A DNA stretch of 64,000 bases, from contig NZ_WIAQ01000023.1 of the NCBI RefSeq assembly GCF_009466385.1, positions 1 to 64,000 of the forward strand, in the 5' to 3' direction. Each line of letters begins with the position of its first letter. The first letter of the stretch is position 1. This DNA comes from Peribacillus tepidiphilus (GTDB lineage: Bacteria; Bacillota; Bacilli; Bacillales; DSM-1321). Shown piece after piece: positions 1 through 8,483 of the stretch. A model generated the notes under the pieces. The model was not told the DNA's origin. It saw only the letters and a list, made by a program, of their open reading frames with translations, and did not search any database. The position numbers were made by a program, and so were the translations under genes.

Positions 1-249
1 GAAGAGTCAATAATGTTCGAATTACCTGTTCTTGATAGTTTATAAAATTTAATAAATAGGTTATAATTTGAGGGTACAAGATTGTCACTTCCTTTATTTA
101 GGGATTTAGTGTCGGTGTGGTAACCTCACTATTACCTAAATTTCAGGGGGTGGCAATTTTTTTGCTCAAAAAGCCCTCTAATATAGGATTTACTAACCTA
201 TTTACTATAAAAGTTTTGACAATACGAAACCAATTTGGGGAGGAAATTT

Positions 250-1257
250 ATGAAGTTAAATGACCATTTTAAGAAATTCGTTGGGAACATATCCTTAAAC
301 CCTACTAGGACAAACCGTATAGAAAGTGCATTATCTCATTGGGAGAATAATTTTAAGGAAGATGAAGAATTAAAAGACTTGTTCCTCGATTTTTATCCAC
401 AAGGGTCTTACAGCACTTATACAGGCATTAAGCCGAAAAATGAAGGTGAATTCGACGTCGATGCCATATTGCTTTTAGAACTTGATGAAAATGAAGACGA
501 ACCACACGATGTCCTTAAAGGGATCGCTGACCGAATCAAAAGTCACAAGGAATTTGAGGACAGGGTAAAAGTAAAAGATAGATGCGTCAGAATTGATTAC
601 GCAGGTGATTTTCATGTAGATATCGTCCCTGCGATGCCATTTGAAAATGTCATCAAAATTCCTTCCAAAAAGGATAAAGAATGGTGTAAAACAAATCCTG
701 CTGGATTTACCAATTGGTGCAATGCCATCAATACTAAGACAGATGGGCATTTTGCAAAAGTTGTTAAGATATTAAAGCATTGGCGGGATGATAAGGTAGG
801 GGAAGATACAGCACCAAAGTCCATCTTAATGACCACTTTGGTAGGGCATTCATTTGTTCATAAAGCATCCATCGCAGAGTCACTTGTAGAAACATTGGGT
901 TCCCTTATTAACGAATTGGAAAACCTTTTAGAAGAAGATGAAATATTTGTTAAAAATCCTTCTCTTGAAGATGAAAACTTAGCACGAAATTGGGATAAAA
1001 CCAAAGCGGAACGATTCTTAAAAAAGGTGAAAAATCTGAAAGAAAACTGTAAAGATGCTTTGGATGAAACGGATAAAGAAACCAGTATTGAAAAATGGCA
1101 GAATATTTTTGGAAAATCATATTTTCCTTCCACTTTAGGGGAGGCAAAGGAAATGGCGGACAATATCAGCAGGGGACTAGTAAAGGTAGCACCATCTGGT
1201 TTTTTAAACCAAGAACAAGGTACAAAACTTCGCGATCATCGCTTCTATGGTGAATAA
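250..1257 (+). CDS. CBASS CD-NTase (cGAS/DncV-like cyclase)
   Basis: This protein should make a cyclic oligonucleotide second messenger when phage infection is sensed. It has 335 aa. The nucleotidyltransferase signature is visible: GS at residues 52-53, then FDVDAILLL with metal-binding D69 and D71, and the third acidic residue in HVDIVPA (D124). A helical C-terminal half follows with the HWRDD and APKSI motifs usual in the family. The ATG at 250 sits behind GGGGAGG at 237-243; an in-frame TTG at 235 lies upstream of that site and is not used. The TAA directly abuts the ATG of the E2-like gene, so the two are translationally coupled. The C-terminus (HRFYGE) is an exposed-looking tail, which in type II CBASS is the part conjugated by the E2. 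Family assignment is firm; the nucleotide product cannot be read from sequence. Confidence 0.9.
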   Translation: MKLNDHFKKFVGNISLNPTRTNRIESALSHWENNFKEDEELKDLFLDFYPQGSYSTYTGIKPKNEGEFDVDAILLLELDENEDEPHDVLKGIADRIKSHKEFEDRVKVKDRCVRIDYAGDFHVDIVPAMPFENVIKIPSKKDKEWCKTNPAGFTNWCNAINTKTDGHFAKVVKILKHWRDDKVGEDTAPKSILMTTLVGHSFVHKASIAESLVETLGSLINELENLLEEDEIFVKNPSLEDENLARNWDKTKAERFLKKVKNLKENCKDALDETDKETSIEKWQNIFGKSYFPSTLGEAKEMADNISRGLVKVAPSGFLNQEQGTKLRDHRFYGE

Positions 1258-1653
1258 ATGAAACACACTAAAACCATTAATCTTGGGTTGCAAAACCTTG
1301 CAATAAAAAATAAATTTCCTTCCTTTGAACTTCATAAAAATAATCATCAAGATATCTTTTGGCTGGGGCAATTAAAACCTACTCCTGACTCACCCGTCTA
1401 TATGGTTAAAGTCCAATATAATCCATATGCCCCCAAAGTTTATGTTATAGAACCAAAAGTGTTGAAATTTGCTCCACATCGTTATAGTGATCACTCCTTA
1501 TGCTTATACCATCCAAACGATAAAAGTTATAAAGCTGATATGCTAATTGCAGATACCTTAATACCTTGGACGAGTGAATGGCTCTTTTTTTATAATATTT
1601 GGTTAGAAGAAGGAGTGTGGTGGGGGAAGGAAACACCACATAGCCCTCGATAG
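1258..1653 (+). CDS. CBASS stand-alone E2-like conjugating protein
   Basis: This 131-aa protein looks like the prokaryotic E2 ubiquitin-conjugating fold found in short type II CBASS operons. The active-site block HRYSDHSLCLYHP gives His74, Tyr76, Asp78 and candidate catalytic Cys82. It is followed by ADTLIPWTSEWLFFY and a WL..GVWWGKE.PH tail, a conserved order in these proteins. No E1 (adenylation) domain and no JAB protease gene lies in the operon. Known E2-only CBASS proteins modify or regulate the partner CD-NTase; the same role is inferred here. The start codon immediately follows the cyclase stop with no separate ribosome-binding site, so translation depends on the upstream gene. Confidence 0.8.
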   Translation: MKHTKTINLGLQNLAIKNKFPSFELHKNNHQDIFWLGQLKPTPDSPVYMVKVQYNPYAPKVYVIEPKVLKFAPHRYSDHSLCLYHPNDKSYKADMLIADTLIPWTSEWLFFYNIWLEEGVWWGKETPHSPR

Positions 1654-1675
1654 TCATGAAGAAAGGAATTAATAA

Positions 1676-2644
1676 ATGATAAATTGGGATCATTATAAGG
1701 CTGGGAATTGGCAACCCAAAGAACAATATGCCTTTAAAATTTTATCAATTGACGGGGGAGGAATGAAAGGAATTATTCCTGCCTACTACTTGAAACAAGT
1801 TGAAGACTCTATTGGAGGACCCATTCATAAACATTTTGATTTATTGACAGGTACATCAACTGGGGGCATTATTTGTCTGGGGTTGACATCTGGAATGAGT
1901 GCCGAAGAAATAGCCAATCTATATATTAATGAAGGAACGCAAATTTTTGGCAAAAAAAGAGCAAGTGGCTATATAAAAAATGCTTCTTATTCTAATAACC
2001 CACTAAAAAACCTATTAATAGAGAAGTTTGCCAACAAGAAAATTCGTGATGCCAATACGATGTTATGTGTTCCATCTATTGAACATCATAAAGCTGAGCC
2101 GAATGTTTTTAAGACGCCGCATCATCCAGATTATATTAGAGATGGAGAAAGATATATGTGGGAAGTGGGACTAGCGACATCTGCCGCACCTTCATATTTC
2201 CCAGCTGCCAATATTGGAGACGGAGAGTGTAAAATAGATGGAGGGCTTTGGGCGAACAATCCAGTGTTAGTTGGGATTGCTGAAGCAAAGAAATTAGGTT
2301 ATTCTCTTGATCAGATTAAGGTGTTATCCATCGGTACAGGTGATAGTTTATATAATGCTCCCAATAAAATTGCAGAGGCAGGCGGATTGCTATCCTGGAA
2401 GAAGAACTTGGTGGAACTTACGATGCAAGCACAGTCTAAAGGGGCATGGCATACAGCTAAGTATTTAATTGGAGAAAATTTAATCCGTTTAAATCCAATA
2501 CTTACTCGACCGATTCCTTTAGACTCTACAAGTGAAGATGATTTTTCTATTATGATACGAGAAGCAAATCATATGTTTGAAAGGACTTTTGTTGCACAAG
2601 GTGTAAAAGAAATGTTTTTCCAAGCAACTGCAATACTTCAATAA
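1676..2644 (+). CDS. CBASS effector, patatin-like phospholipase (CapV-like)
   Basis: This is a 322-aa patatin-family lipase, the killing effector of the operon. When bound to the cyclase product it should hydrolyse membrane phospholipids and abort infection. Visible motifs are the oxyanion loop DGGGMKG near residues 26-32, the nucleophile elbow GTSTGG with Ser61, and the second catalytic residue in DGGLWANNP (Asp188). Length matches CapV proteins. There is no signal peptide, so it acts from the cytosol. The ATG at 1676 follows AAAGGAA at 1662-1668, 22 nt behind the E2 gene, and a strong terminator closes the operon just after the stop. The cyclic-nucleotide ligand is inferred from the family, not seen. 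Confidence 0.9.
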   Translation: MINWDHYKAGNWQPKEQYAFKILSIDGGGMKGIIPAYYLKQVEDSIGGPIHKHFDLLTGTSTGGIICLGLTSGMSAEEIANLYINEGTQIFGKKRASGYIKNASYSNNPLKNLLIEKFANKKIRDANTMLCVPSIEHHKAEPNVFKTPHHPDYIRDGERYMWEVGLATSAAPSYFPAANIGDGECKIDGGLWANNPVLVGIAEAKKLGYSLDQIKVLSIGTGDSLYNAPNKIAEAGGLLSWKKNLVELTMQAQSKGAWHTAKYLIGENLIRLNPILTRPIPLDSTSEDDFSIMIREANHMFERTFVAQGVKEMFFQATAILQ

Positions 2645-2646
2645 TC

Positions 2647-2681
2647 TAAAGGAGCGGTCCACTGAGGAACGCTCCTTTTTT
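2647..2681 (+). terminator. Terminator of the CBASS operon
   Basis: A GGAGCG/CGCTCC stem with a 13-nt loop is followed by six T residues directly after the patatin stop codon. It isolates the three defence genes as one transcription unit. Confidence 0.85.
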
Positions 2682-2722
2682 AACTAGCCCTCTAGTTCTA
2701 ACTTTTTTCGAAGTGTTTCTTC

Positions 2723-3568
2723 CTATTTATAAGTTTTGCATATTTTTATTATATCCTCAGCCCATCGAACAACTTCTTCCTTGTCACTTATATAAAGCTC
2801 TTGGTTATTCAATCCTGTAAATTCGACCTGTATATTTTCATTTCGCAACGAGGTGAATGAAACTTTTCCTTTGAATTTGTTTTCTTCATTTTCAAATACA
2901 GGAGGCAGTTCCCAAACTGAGCGTTTGTTTTGTCCGCGTTTGGTTAATACTAACTGTTCCGCATAATTAAAACAGCCCCATCCATTTTTGGAAGGGTCGA
3001 ATGTTAATGAGTTTGTTGCGATATATAATCCGTTTTTTTTATGACAATAATCTTGTTTTTGTTTAATATGCGGATGATATAAAGCCCATCTTGGAATAGC
3101 AACTGGAGCGTTTAAATCAATCATTTCATCTACTTCTAAATATCCATAAATGGCATGAATATTGGGTGCGTTTTTTTTATAACGGTAAGCACCTTTTACA
3201 TGCTCTGCTTCTCGAAACCAACCAAAGAACAAGAAGATGTCACCCGTAGTTATTCCTTCATTTAACAATGAGGCTTGGGCATTCCCGCTTTGACCGAATA
3301 AGCCCCTCCATTCTTTATGGCGATTAGGCAAAACTGATTGTCTGATGTCGGGGTCTAAATGTGCCTCAGAAAAATATTTGATATTTAAGTCCTTCATTAC
3401 CTCTAAATAATTTGTGTGTTGGTTAAATGATAAGTTTTTATAGAAAACTCCTGATTCTACCCTCGGTATTGGTAAGGAAATAAACTTTCCATTGATAAGA
3501 GGACTTGGTTTACCACCTGTACTGTCATCAAAACCTTTTCTGCTAAGAATAACTTTTTTCTTTCTCAT
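2723..3568 (-). CDS. Nmad3-type protein (putative nucleotide-modification-associated domain)
   Basis: This 281-aa cytosolic protein opens with KVILSRKGFDDSTGGKPSP and has SLPIPR near residue 32, later RWALYHPH and a C-terminal TFDPSKNGWGCFNY block. That arrangement matches my recollection of the Nmad3 family, a domain named for its association with DNA nucleotide modification in phage and defence contexts; no biochemical activity is established for it. It is transcribed towards the CBASS operon, and the two 3' ends lie 78 nt apart. The start follows a GGAGG-type site (revcomp of 3571-3580). It could be an auxiliary defence gene or a separate cargo gene of the island. Family confidence is moderate and function is unknown. 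Confidence 0.6.
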   Translation of the reverse strand: MRKKKVILSRKGFDDSTGGKPSPLINGKFISLPIPRVESGVFYKNLSFNQHTNYLEVMKDLNIKYFSEAHLDPDIRQSVLPNRHKEWRGLFGQSGNAQASLLNEGITTGDIFLFFGWFREAEHVKGAYRYKKNAPNIHAIYGYLEVDEMIDLNAPVAIPRWALYHPHIKQKQDYCHKKNGLYIATNSLTFDPSKNGWGCFNYAEQLVLTKRGQNKRSVWELPPVFENEENKFKGKVSFTSLRNENIQVEFTGLNNQELYISDKEEVVRWAEDIIKICKTYK

Positions 3569-3742
3569 CTTTTCTTCCTCCCTACTACGTCCATTTTATC
3601 ACCTTGTTAGGAATAATTTGTAAAATACTTGGAGGGTAGATGAAGGTACTAACGCCAGGGGAAAGCAAACCTCTGGGCTAAATATAAAGAAATCAATTAT
3701 TGGAACGAAGGTATTGATGTTAAGGGTATTTTACAAGCTTCT

Positions 3743-3800
3743 AGTTCCCGACTTTTTTTAAAATGAACACGAGTGTTGAATGACAAAAAAGTCGGGAACT
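3743..3800. repeat. 16-bp perfect inverted repeat
   Basis: AGTTCCCGACTTTTTT at 3743-3758 is repeated in inverted orientation at 3785-3800, separated by 26 nt. The arms are perfect. It could be a bidirectional terminator or the ends of a miniature element; no transposase or target duplication is visible. Confidence 0.6.
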
Positions 3801-3811
3801 GACATTGTAAG

Positions 3812-3841
3812 AAAAAAGCATGGCGATAGCCATGCTTTTTT
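3812..3841 (+). terminator. Strong intrinsic hairpin terminator
   Basis: AAAAAAGCATGGC, a GATA loop and the exact complement make a 13-bp palindromic hairpin that can terminate on either strand. On the minus strand it would end the decayed gene at 3937-4317. Confidence 0.75.
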
Positions 3842-3936
3842 ACATCTTATTAGCGAATTTACCTATGTATTTTGTCCAATCATCACTTAGATCAATGCAA
3901 TTCAAATCTCAAATTACGCTCCAGGGGAACATCCAT

Positions 3937-4317
3937 TTATTGATTTTTGACAATATCAATAAATGGAAAGATATAGTCATCCCAAAACTTTATTCTATTA
4001 AAAATAGTTTCGGATTTCTTCAATGTCAATAAAAGTTTTATTACCCAATTCATACTCCATTTTATATTGTCTGGGTTTAGAGATATTAAACCGAGTCTTT
4101 TGTTTGAGCCGAACTCCTCATACATTTCTAATTATGAGTCTTTAAACCGTTTAATTGAAATGTCACAGTTGAATCAGACGTTATTCCATATCCTTTTTCA
4201 ACAGCTAAAACAGATTCTTTCAAAACCCATCTTTCATAGCCCAGTTTTTCTACTAAATCTTGACCTCTGAACAACTTTCTCAACACCTTTATATAAATTT
4301 CCTAACAAATAATATAG
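3937..4317 (-). pseudogene. Frameshifted small gene remnant, unrecognised family
   Basis: Minus-strand reading gives three protein-like pieces in different frames: SLYYLLGNLYKGVEKVV (about 4310-4260), then DLVEKLGYERWVLKESVLAV ending in a TAG near 4128, then a 62-aa stretch from 4125 (MYEEFGSNKRLGLISLNPD to FPFIDIVKNQ). Joined, they would form a protein of about 125 aa. At least two frame changes are needed, so it is not expressed intact. It lies just downstream of another C-terminal fragment on the same strand, the order expected for a toxin followed by its immunity gene, but neither piece was recognised. Confidence 0.45.
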
Positions 4318-4336
4318 TGAAATGTTTCCTTAGTTA

Positions 4337-4465
4337 TTATTTAAACAATCTGTTGAACTGTTCCAATTTATTAAGGTCTACAATCATTTCTTCATTACTC
4401 GGTATTATTCGACCGATAGCATGAGATTCATCATGTACATATGTGGATGTTGTTCGACTAGTTTC
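4337..4465 (-). pseudogene. C-terminal fragment of an unrecognised protein
   Basis: A 42-codon open end reads TYVHDESHAIGRIIPSNEEM then VDLNKLEQFNRLFK and a stop, with no start codon or ribosome-binding site. It has the composition of real coding sequence and looks like the last part of a deleted gene. Position upstream of the small remnant at 3937-4317 would fit a deleted toxin gene; this is inference. Confidence 0.35.
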
Positions 4466-4598
4466 TCAATATACGGCTTTTTTGGCAGCCAACAACACGA
4501 GTGAAAACTGGGTGTAATACTCTATTTTACACGTGTTTATTTGTTGTAAAAAAACTAGATAAGCCATCGAAATTTCGTTTTCTTAGAAATCTATATTA

Positions 4599-4648
4599 AG
4601 ACCGAAGAAAATCCAGGCATTGTCCTGGTTCCTCTTCGGTCTTTTTTT
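4599..4648 (+). terminator. Intrinsic terminator
   Basis: AAGACCGAAGA pairs with TCTTCGGTCTT around an inner CCAGG/CCTGG stem, followed by seven T residues. No intact plus-strand gene precedes it, so it is probably left from a lost gene. Confidence 0.7.
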
Positions 4649-4826
4649 GCCTTAAATACCTTATTCTATCAAATGATTACTTTAAGTAATGTCAAAAGAT
4701 TTCAAAAGAGTTAGAGGATTAAAAAAATCAGTGTTTTTGACGATAAAAATCATATATTGCACTATTATTTTAGGGAAAATAACTTCAAGTAAAAGGACAC
4801 TATGTTTGAAAGGCGGCTTATGGAAC

Positions 4827-6851
4827 ATGTCAGAGGGATTAAACAACAGGAAAAGATTTAATTTTCGGAGTATTAAAACAAGGTTGATTGTAGGAATGAT
4901 TGCATTAGCGATTATCCCTTTAATAACCTTGGGCTTTGTATCGAACCATTATACAAAAGAAGCAGTCTATGAAGAAGTATCAAGATCTTCATTAGAAATG
5001 ACAAAGCAAGTAAACGCCAGTATTAATAACTTGCTTTTAGGAGCAGAAGCTCAAGTCAATTTAATGGGTAATAATATAAGCTTTACAGAATTCTATGAAA
5101 ATCCATTGAATGCAAAGAACAGTCAATACCTTTTACAAGGGATTCAAGAGTCAAGAGCAGATTTTCAGCATGTTTATTTTGCGTCAACCAAGAAGGATTT
5201 TCTCATTTCTCCTAAGGTAGATTTGCCAGACGGGTATGATCCAACAAGTCGAGATTGGTATAAAAAAGCAGTCGAAGAAAAAGGAAAAATTGTTTTTAAT
5301 AAGCCATATGAAGATGCAGTGACAAAGCACTTTGTTTTGACAATCTCAAAAGCTGTTGTAAATAAGAAAACGAACGAAATTACCGGTGTAGTTGCTATTG
5401 ATATTGTTCTAGAAACGCTGGCTTCCAAAACAAATGAAATTTCTATTGGGAAAAATGGATATGTAGCGGTTGTTGATTCGGATGGCACCATGATTACTCA
5501 CCCGAACAAAGAATTAATTGGTACAGACACCATTACAAAGTTATCTTTGTGGAAAGATATGTCTGCAAAACAAGAAGGGTATAGTACATACCATTTTAAT
5601 GGTAGTGAAAAATTCTCAGCATTTGGTACGAACAAGCTAACAGGTTGGAAAGTCGTATCCACCCTCGAAAAAAAAGAAATGAATGCCGGAGCTAAGCGAA
5701 TCCAGGGCATATCATTTGGAATGATGCTACTGTTTGGTGTCATTTCAATTGCTGTTTCAATCTTTATTAGTCGTAGAATCGCTAATAATATGGAAATTGT
5801 TAAAAATGGATTTAAACAAGCTGCAATGGGTGATTTAACAACGAGAATTCATGTGAAAACAAAAGATGAGTTTAAGGAGTTAGAGCACAGCTTTAATGAT
5901 ATGATGGAGAATTTGTCCAATGCATTGAAAAACGTTGAATCTTCATCGAAATCGGTTCTTGAAACAGCATCTTCCTTATCAGCAATGACCTATGAAACGT
6001 CTGAATCTGTTGCACAAGTGGCAAAAGCCATTAATCAAATAGCAGATGGCAACTCCCATCAAGCAGAAAATACACAAGCGGGATACAATGAAATTACAAC
6101 GTTATCTGAAAAGCTGGATCAAATCGCAAGTTCTACGAATCAAATTGAAGAAGCCTCAAATGTTTCAGCTGAATTAGGAAATAAAGGATTGCAAAAGGTT
6201 TTACTATTAACAGAGAAGTCTTCTCAAACGATCGATTCAACAACAGAGGTAAGAAACATTGTAGCGGATATTGAAGAAAAAATGGGAGCCATCAACGTGA
6301 TTCTTCAATCCATTTCCGAAATTTCTGAGCAAACCAATATGTTATCGCTAAACGCATCGATTGAAGCGGCAAGAGCGGGAGAACATGGTCGTGGATTTGC
6401 TGTTGTAGCAAATGAAGTGCGTAAACTGGCAGAACAATCTAAGACATCAGCGATCGAAATTAAACAAATCTTGGATACTATTAAGTTAGTAGTAAGCAAG
6501 GCAGTAGAGGCTATGAATAAAACTCAAACTGTCGTAAATGAGCAGGAAAGTGCAGTAGAAGAAACAAAGGAAATCTTTAACGAGATTTTGAATTCCGTTC
6601 ATACATTAGCTGAGAAAGTAAAAGAAGTAAAAGTGAATGTTGTGGAAAGTGAACATAACAAAGAAAGGGCCGTTAAGGAAATTGAAAGCATTTCCTCTGT
6701 ATCCCAACAAGTAGCGGCTTCCTCCGAAGAAGTTTCTGCTTCTGCAGAAGAGATTGCTGCAACGATGGGAGAGTTTACAAATTACGCACAAGGACTACAA
6801 CAACTATCTCAGCAGTTAGATAAAGAAATCAATAAATTTAAACTTAGATAG
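4827..6851 (+). CDS. Methyl-accepting chemotaxis protein, dCache sensor
   Basis: This 674-aa membrane chemoreceptor has a TM helix at about residues 20-40, an extracellular double-Cache domain to about 290, a second TM at about 295-317, HAMP to about 370 and a signalling domain with the hairpin tip [19 protein letters not shown] and [18 protein letters not shown]. The sensor contains [12 protein letters not shown] followed by a Y.D..T pattern, which resembles the amino-acid-binding dCache motif, so an amino-acid ligand is a reasonable guess. The ATG at 4827 follows GGCGG at 4812-4816. An in-frame ATG at 4689 would add a poorly conserved 46-residue leader and has no good ribosome-binding site. 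It stands alone with a terminator behind it. Confidence 0.92.
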   Translation: MSEGLNNRKRFNFRSIKTRLIVGMIALAIIPLITLGFVSNHYTKEAVYEEVSRSSLEMTKQVNASINNLLLGAEAQVNLMGNNISFTEFYENPLNAKNSQYLLQGIQESRADFQHVYFASTKKDFLISPKVDLPDGYDPTSRDWYKKAVEEKGKIVFNKPYEDAVTKHFVLTISKAVVNKKTNEITGVVAIDIVLETLASKTNEISIGKNGYVAVVDSDGTMITHPNKELIGTDTITKLSLWKDMSAKQEGYSTYHFNGSEKFSAFGTNKLTGWKVVSTLEKKEMNAGAKRIQGISFGMMLLFGVISIAVSIFISRRIANNMEIVKNGFKQAAMGDLTTRIHVKTKDEFKELEHSFNDMMENLSNALKNVESSSKSVLETASSLSAMTYETSESVAQVAKAINQIADGNSHQAENTQAGYNEITTLSEKLDQIASSTNQIEEASNVSAELGNKGLQKVLLLTEKSSQTIDSTTEVRNIVADIEEKMGAINVILQSISEISEQTNMLSLNASIEAARAGEHGRGFAVVANEVRKLAEQSKTSAIEIKQILDTIKLVVSKAVEAMNKTQTVVNEQESAVEETKEIFNEILNSVHTLAEKVKEVKVNVVESEHNKERAVKEIESISSVSQQVAASSEEVSASAEEIAATMGEFTNYAQGLQQLSQQLDKEINKFKLR

Positions 6852-6871
6852 CTGAAAATCGGTAATTGTTA

Positions 6872-6917
6872 GAGAATCGAGAGACGTACGATCGTGCGTA
6901 ATTTCGATTCTTTTTTT
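6872..6917 (+). terminator. Terminator of the chemoreceptor gene
   Basis: AGAATCGA pairs with TCGATTCT around an inner ACG..CGT hairpin, followed by seven T residues. Confidence 0.75.
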
Positions 6918-7033
6918 AGTTGAAAAGTTGCTTGGCTTCATCTTACTTTTTGGGTGTTCTTTCTTTATTGTTCGATATGTGTTCTTTGGTCCAGCTATAG
7001 GTAACAGTTTCTCACAATGAAGATTTGGAGGAC

Positions 7034-7155
7034 GGGTTGAATTAATTCGAATTCGGCTTGAATTATTTGGAGAATGGGTTGAATTAATTCGAATTCGGGT
7101 TGAATTATTTCGAGAATGGGTTGAATTATTTCAAAAATGGGTTGAATTAATGGTA
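7034..7155. repeat. 21-nt tandem repeat array, family A (six units)
   Basis: Units starting GGGTTGAATTA (or GGCTTGAATTA) occur at 7034, 7055, 7076, 7097, 7118 and 7139, an exact 21-nt spacing. The second half of each unit varies (ATTCGAATTC or TTTCGAGAAT type). No start codon or ribosome-binding site fits the 7-residue repeat it could encode. The same family recurs inverted at 46743-46865. Confidence 0.9.
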
Positions 7156-7456
7156 ACCCGTTAAATTTTCCTTTTGTATTTTGATCCAGGATCTATAAGG
7201 AAAACGGATGCTGTGTGAAATCTTCATTCATCTGACAGCCTCAGGCAATATATCGATAATATTGGGTAAATATGGTATATTTTGATTGATTAAGTTTCAA
7301 TCTGCATATATAAGAATTTGGATGAATAGAACGGTTTTTATATGGGATAGCAAGCAAGGGTTTAAGAAAACGAAAAAGAATCGTAAAGCGTTTAAAGTTA
7401 TTTTGGGAATTATGAGTCAATAATTCTTTTATTTAGTAGGATAGGATGTTGATTGT

Positions 7457-8467
7457 ATGAAGATTATAGATGAGATTTATGGAGAATTTACGATAGATGG
7501 AGTGCTTGAAGAACTTATTTTAAGTAGTCCAGTGCAAAGATTAAAAGGTGTATACCAAGGAGGGGCCAGCTACTTCGTTAACGAGAAATGGAATGTTACA
7601 CGTTTTGAACATTCCGTTGGTGTTATGCTTTTAATTAAGCAACTTGGTGGCTCTATTGAGGAACAAATGGCTGGGCTTCTTCATGACGTTTCCCATACAG
7701 CATTCTCGCATGTTATTGATTTTGTCTTGGAAAATAAAAAGGAAGATTACCACGAGAACATTTATCATCAGGTAATTTTAGACTCTGAAATTCCTCGTAT
7801 TCTTGAATCCTATGGCAACCATTACAAGGATATACTTTTAGATGACTCTAAGTGGAAGCTTCTTGAACAGCCGGCACCTGAATTATGTGCGGATCGTGTA
7901 GACTATACTTTACGTGACATGTATCGATATGGACAGATTACTCTAGAAGAGGTTCGTTTCTTTTTACGCCATGTAATCGTGGTAGACGGGAAAATGGTTT
8001 TAAACCATATTGAAGCGGCAGAATGGTTTGTAAAGACGTATTACAAAGAAGTACTGGATTTCTTTATGGATCCTCTCAATATTTATGGGTATGATATTTT
8101 GGCTAAAACCTTAAAAGTGGCACTAAATAAAAAGGTTATAAATCTTGATACTCTCCTTGGAACAGATGAAGAAGTGATGTTCTTATTAAAATCATCTAAA
8201 GACGAAGAAATCCAAAGCATGATCAAGCAAATTCATCGGAATGTACAAGTAAAAGAAGATAAGGACCATTTTGACTTACATCGGAAAAATAAAGTGCGTC
8301 TTATTGACCCTTCAGTACTTTATAAAAACAAGGTAATGAAAGCATCAGCATTATCAGAGGCTGTGAAGAAAATGAATGAAGAAGCTAAGAAAAGAGCTAT
8401 GGACGGTATGTATGTGAAAATCATTTCTAATGAAGTAGACAGATTGGGAGCCAAAAAAAGTAGATGA
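7457..8467 (+). CDS. HD-superfamily phosphohydrolase
   Basis: This 336-aa cytosolic protein has the HD-domain metal ligands in order: RFEHS (His52), LLHDVSHTAFSH (His76-Asp77, with a further His80) and ADRVDYTLRD, where the last Asp is expected. The arrangement resembles dNTPase/SAMHD1-like HD proteins, so a nucleotide phosphohydrolase role is possible, but no substrate can be assigned. Its stop lies 16 nt before the DUF1835 gene, so the two probably form an operon. The preceding 300 nt is AT-rich with no clear operator. Confidence 0.8.
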   Translation: MKIIDEIYGEFTIDGVLEELILSSPVQRLKGVYQGGASYFVNEKWNVTRFEHSVGVMLLIKQLGGSIEEQMAGLLHDVSHTAFSHVIDFVLENKKEDYHENIYHQVILDSEIPRILESYGNHYKDILLDDSKWKLLEQPAPELCADRVDYTLRDMYRYGQITLEEVRFFLRHVIVVDGKMVLNHIEAAEWFVKTYYKEVLDFFMDPLNIYGYDILAKTLKVALNKKVINLDTLLGTDEEVMFLLKSSKDEEIQSMIKQIHRNVQVKEDKDHFDLHRKNKVRLIDPSVLYKNKVMKASALSEAVKKMNEEAKKRAMDGMYVKIISNEVDRLGAKKSR

Positions 8468-8483
8468 ACAAGAGGAGCGCAAA

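Larger units (their letters stand above)
3569..4826. other. Region without intact genes: decayed fragments and hairpins
   Basis: About 1.25 kb with no intact gene. It holds a short plus-strand open stretch (3665-3766, reading ANLWAKYKEINYW, no start), a 16-bp inverted repeat, two intrinsic terminators and two minus-strand gene remnants, listed separately. The mix of fragments next to a defence island suggests past insertion and deletion. Confidence 0.6.

Noticed and set aside
3820-4032. 70-aa plus-strand frame after the hairpin at 3812
   Set aside because: It begins inside a terminator stem and runs antisense to the protein-like minus-strand remnant.
4689-4826. Upstream start for the chemoreceptor
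   Set aside because: The additional 46 residues have poor composition for an MCP N-terminus and there is no ribosome-binding site; ATG 4827 has one.
7034-7155. CRISPR-like array
   Set aside because: The units are directly abutting 21-nt tandem repeats with no unique spacers, and no cas genes are present. The same holds for the arrays at 34120-34410, 46743-46865 and 60446-60652.
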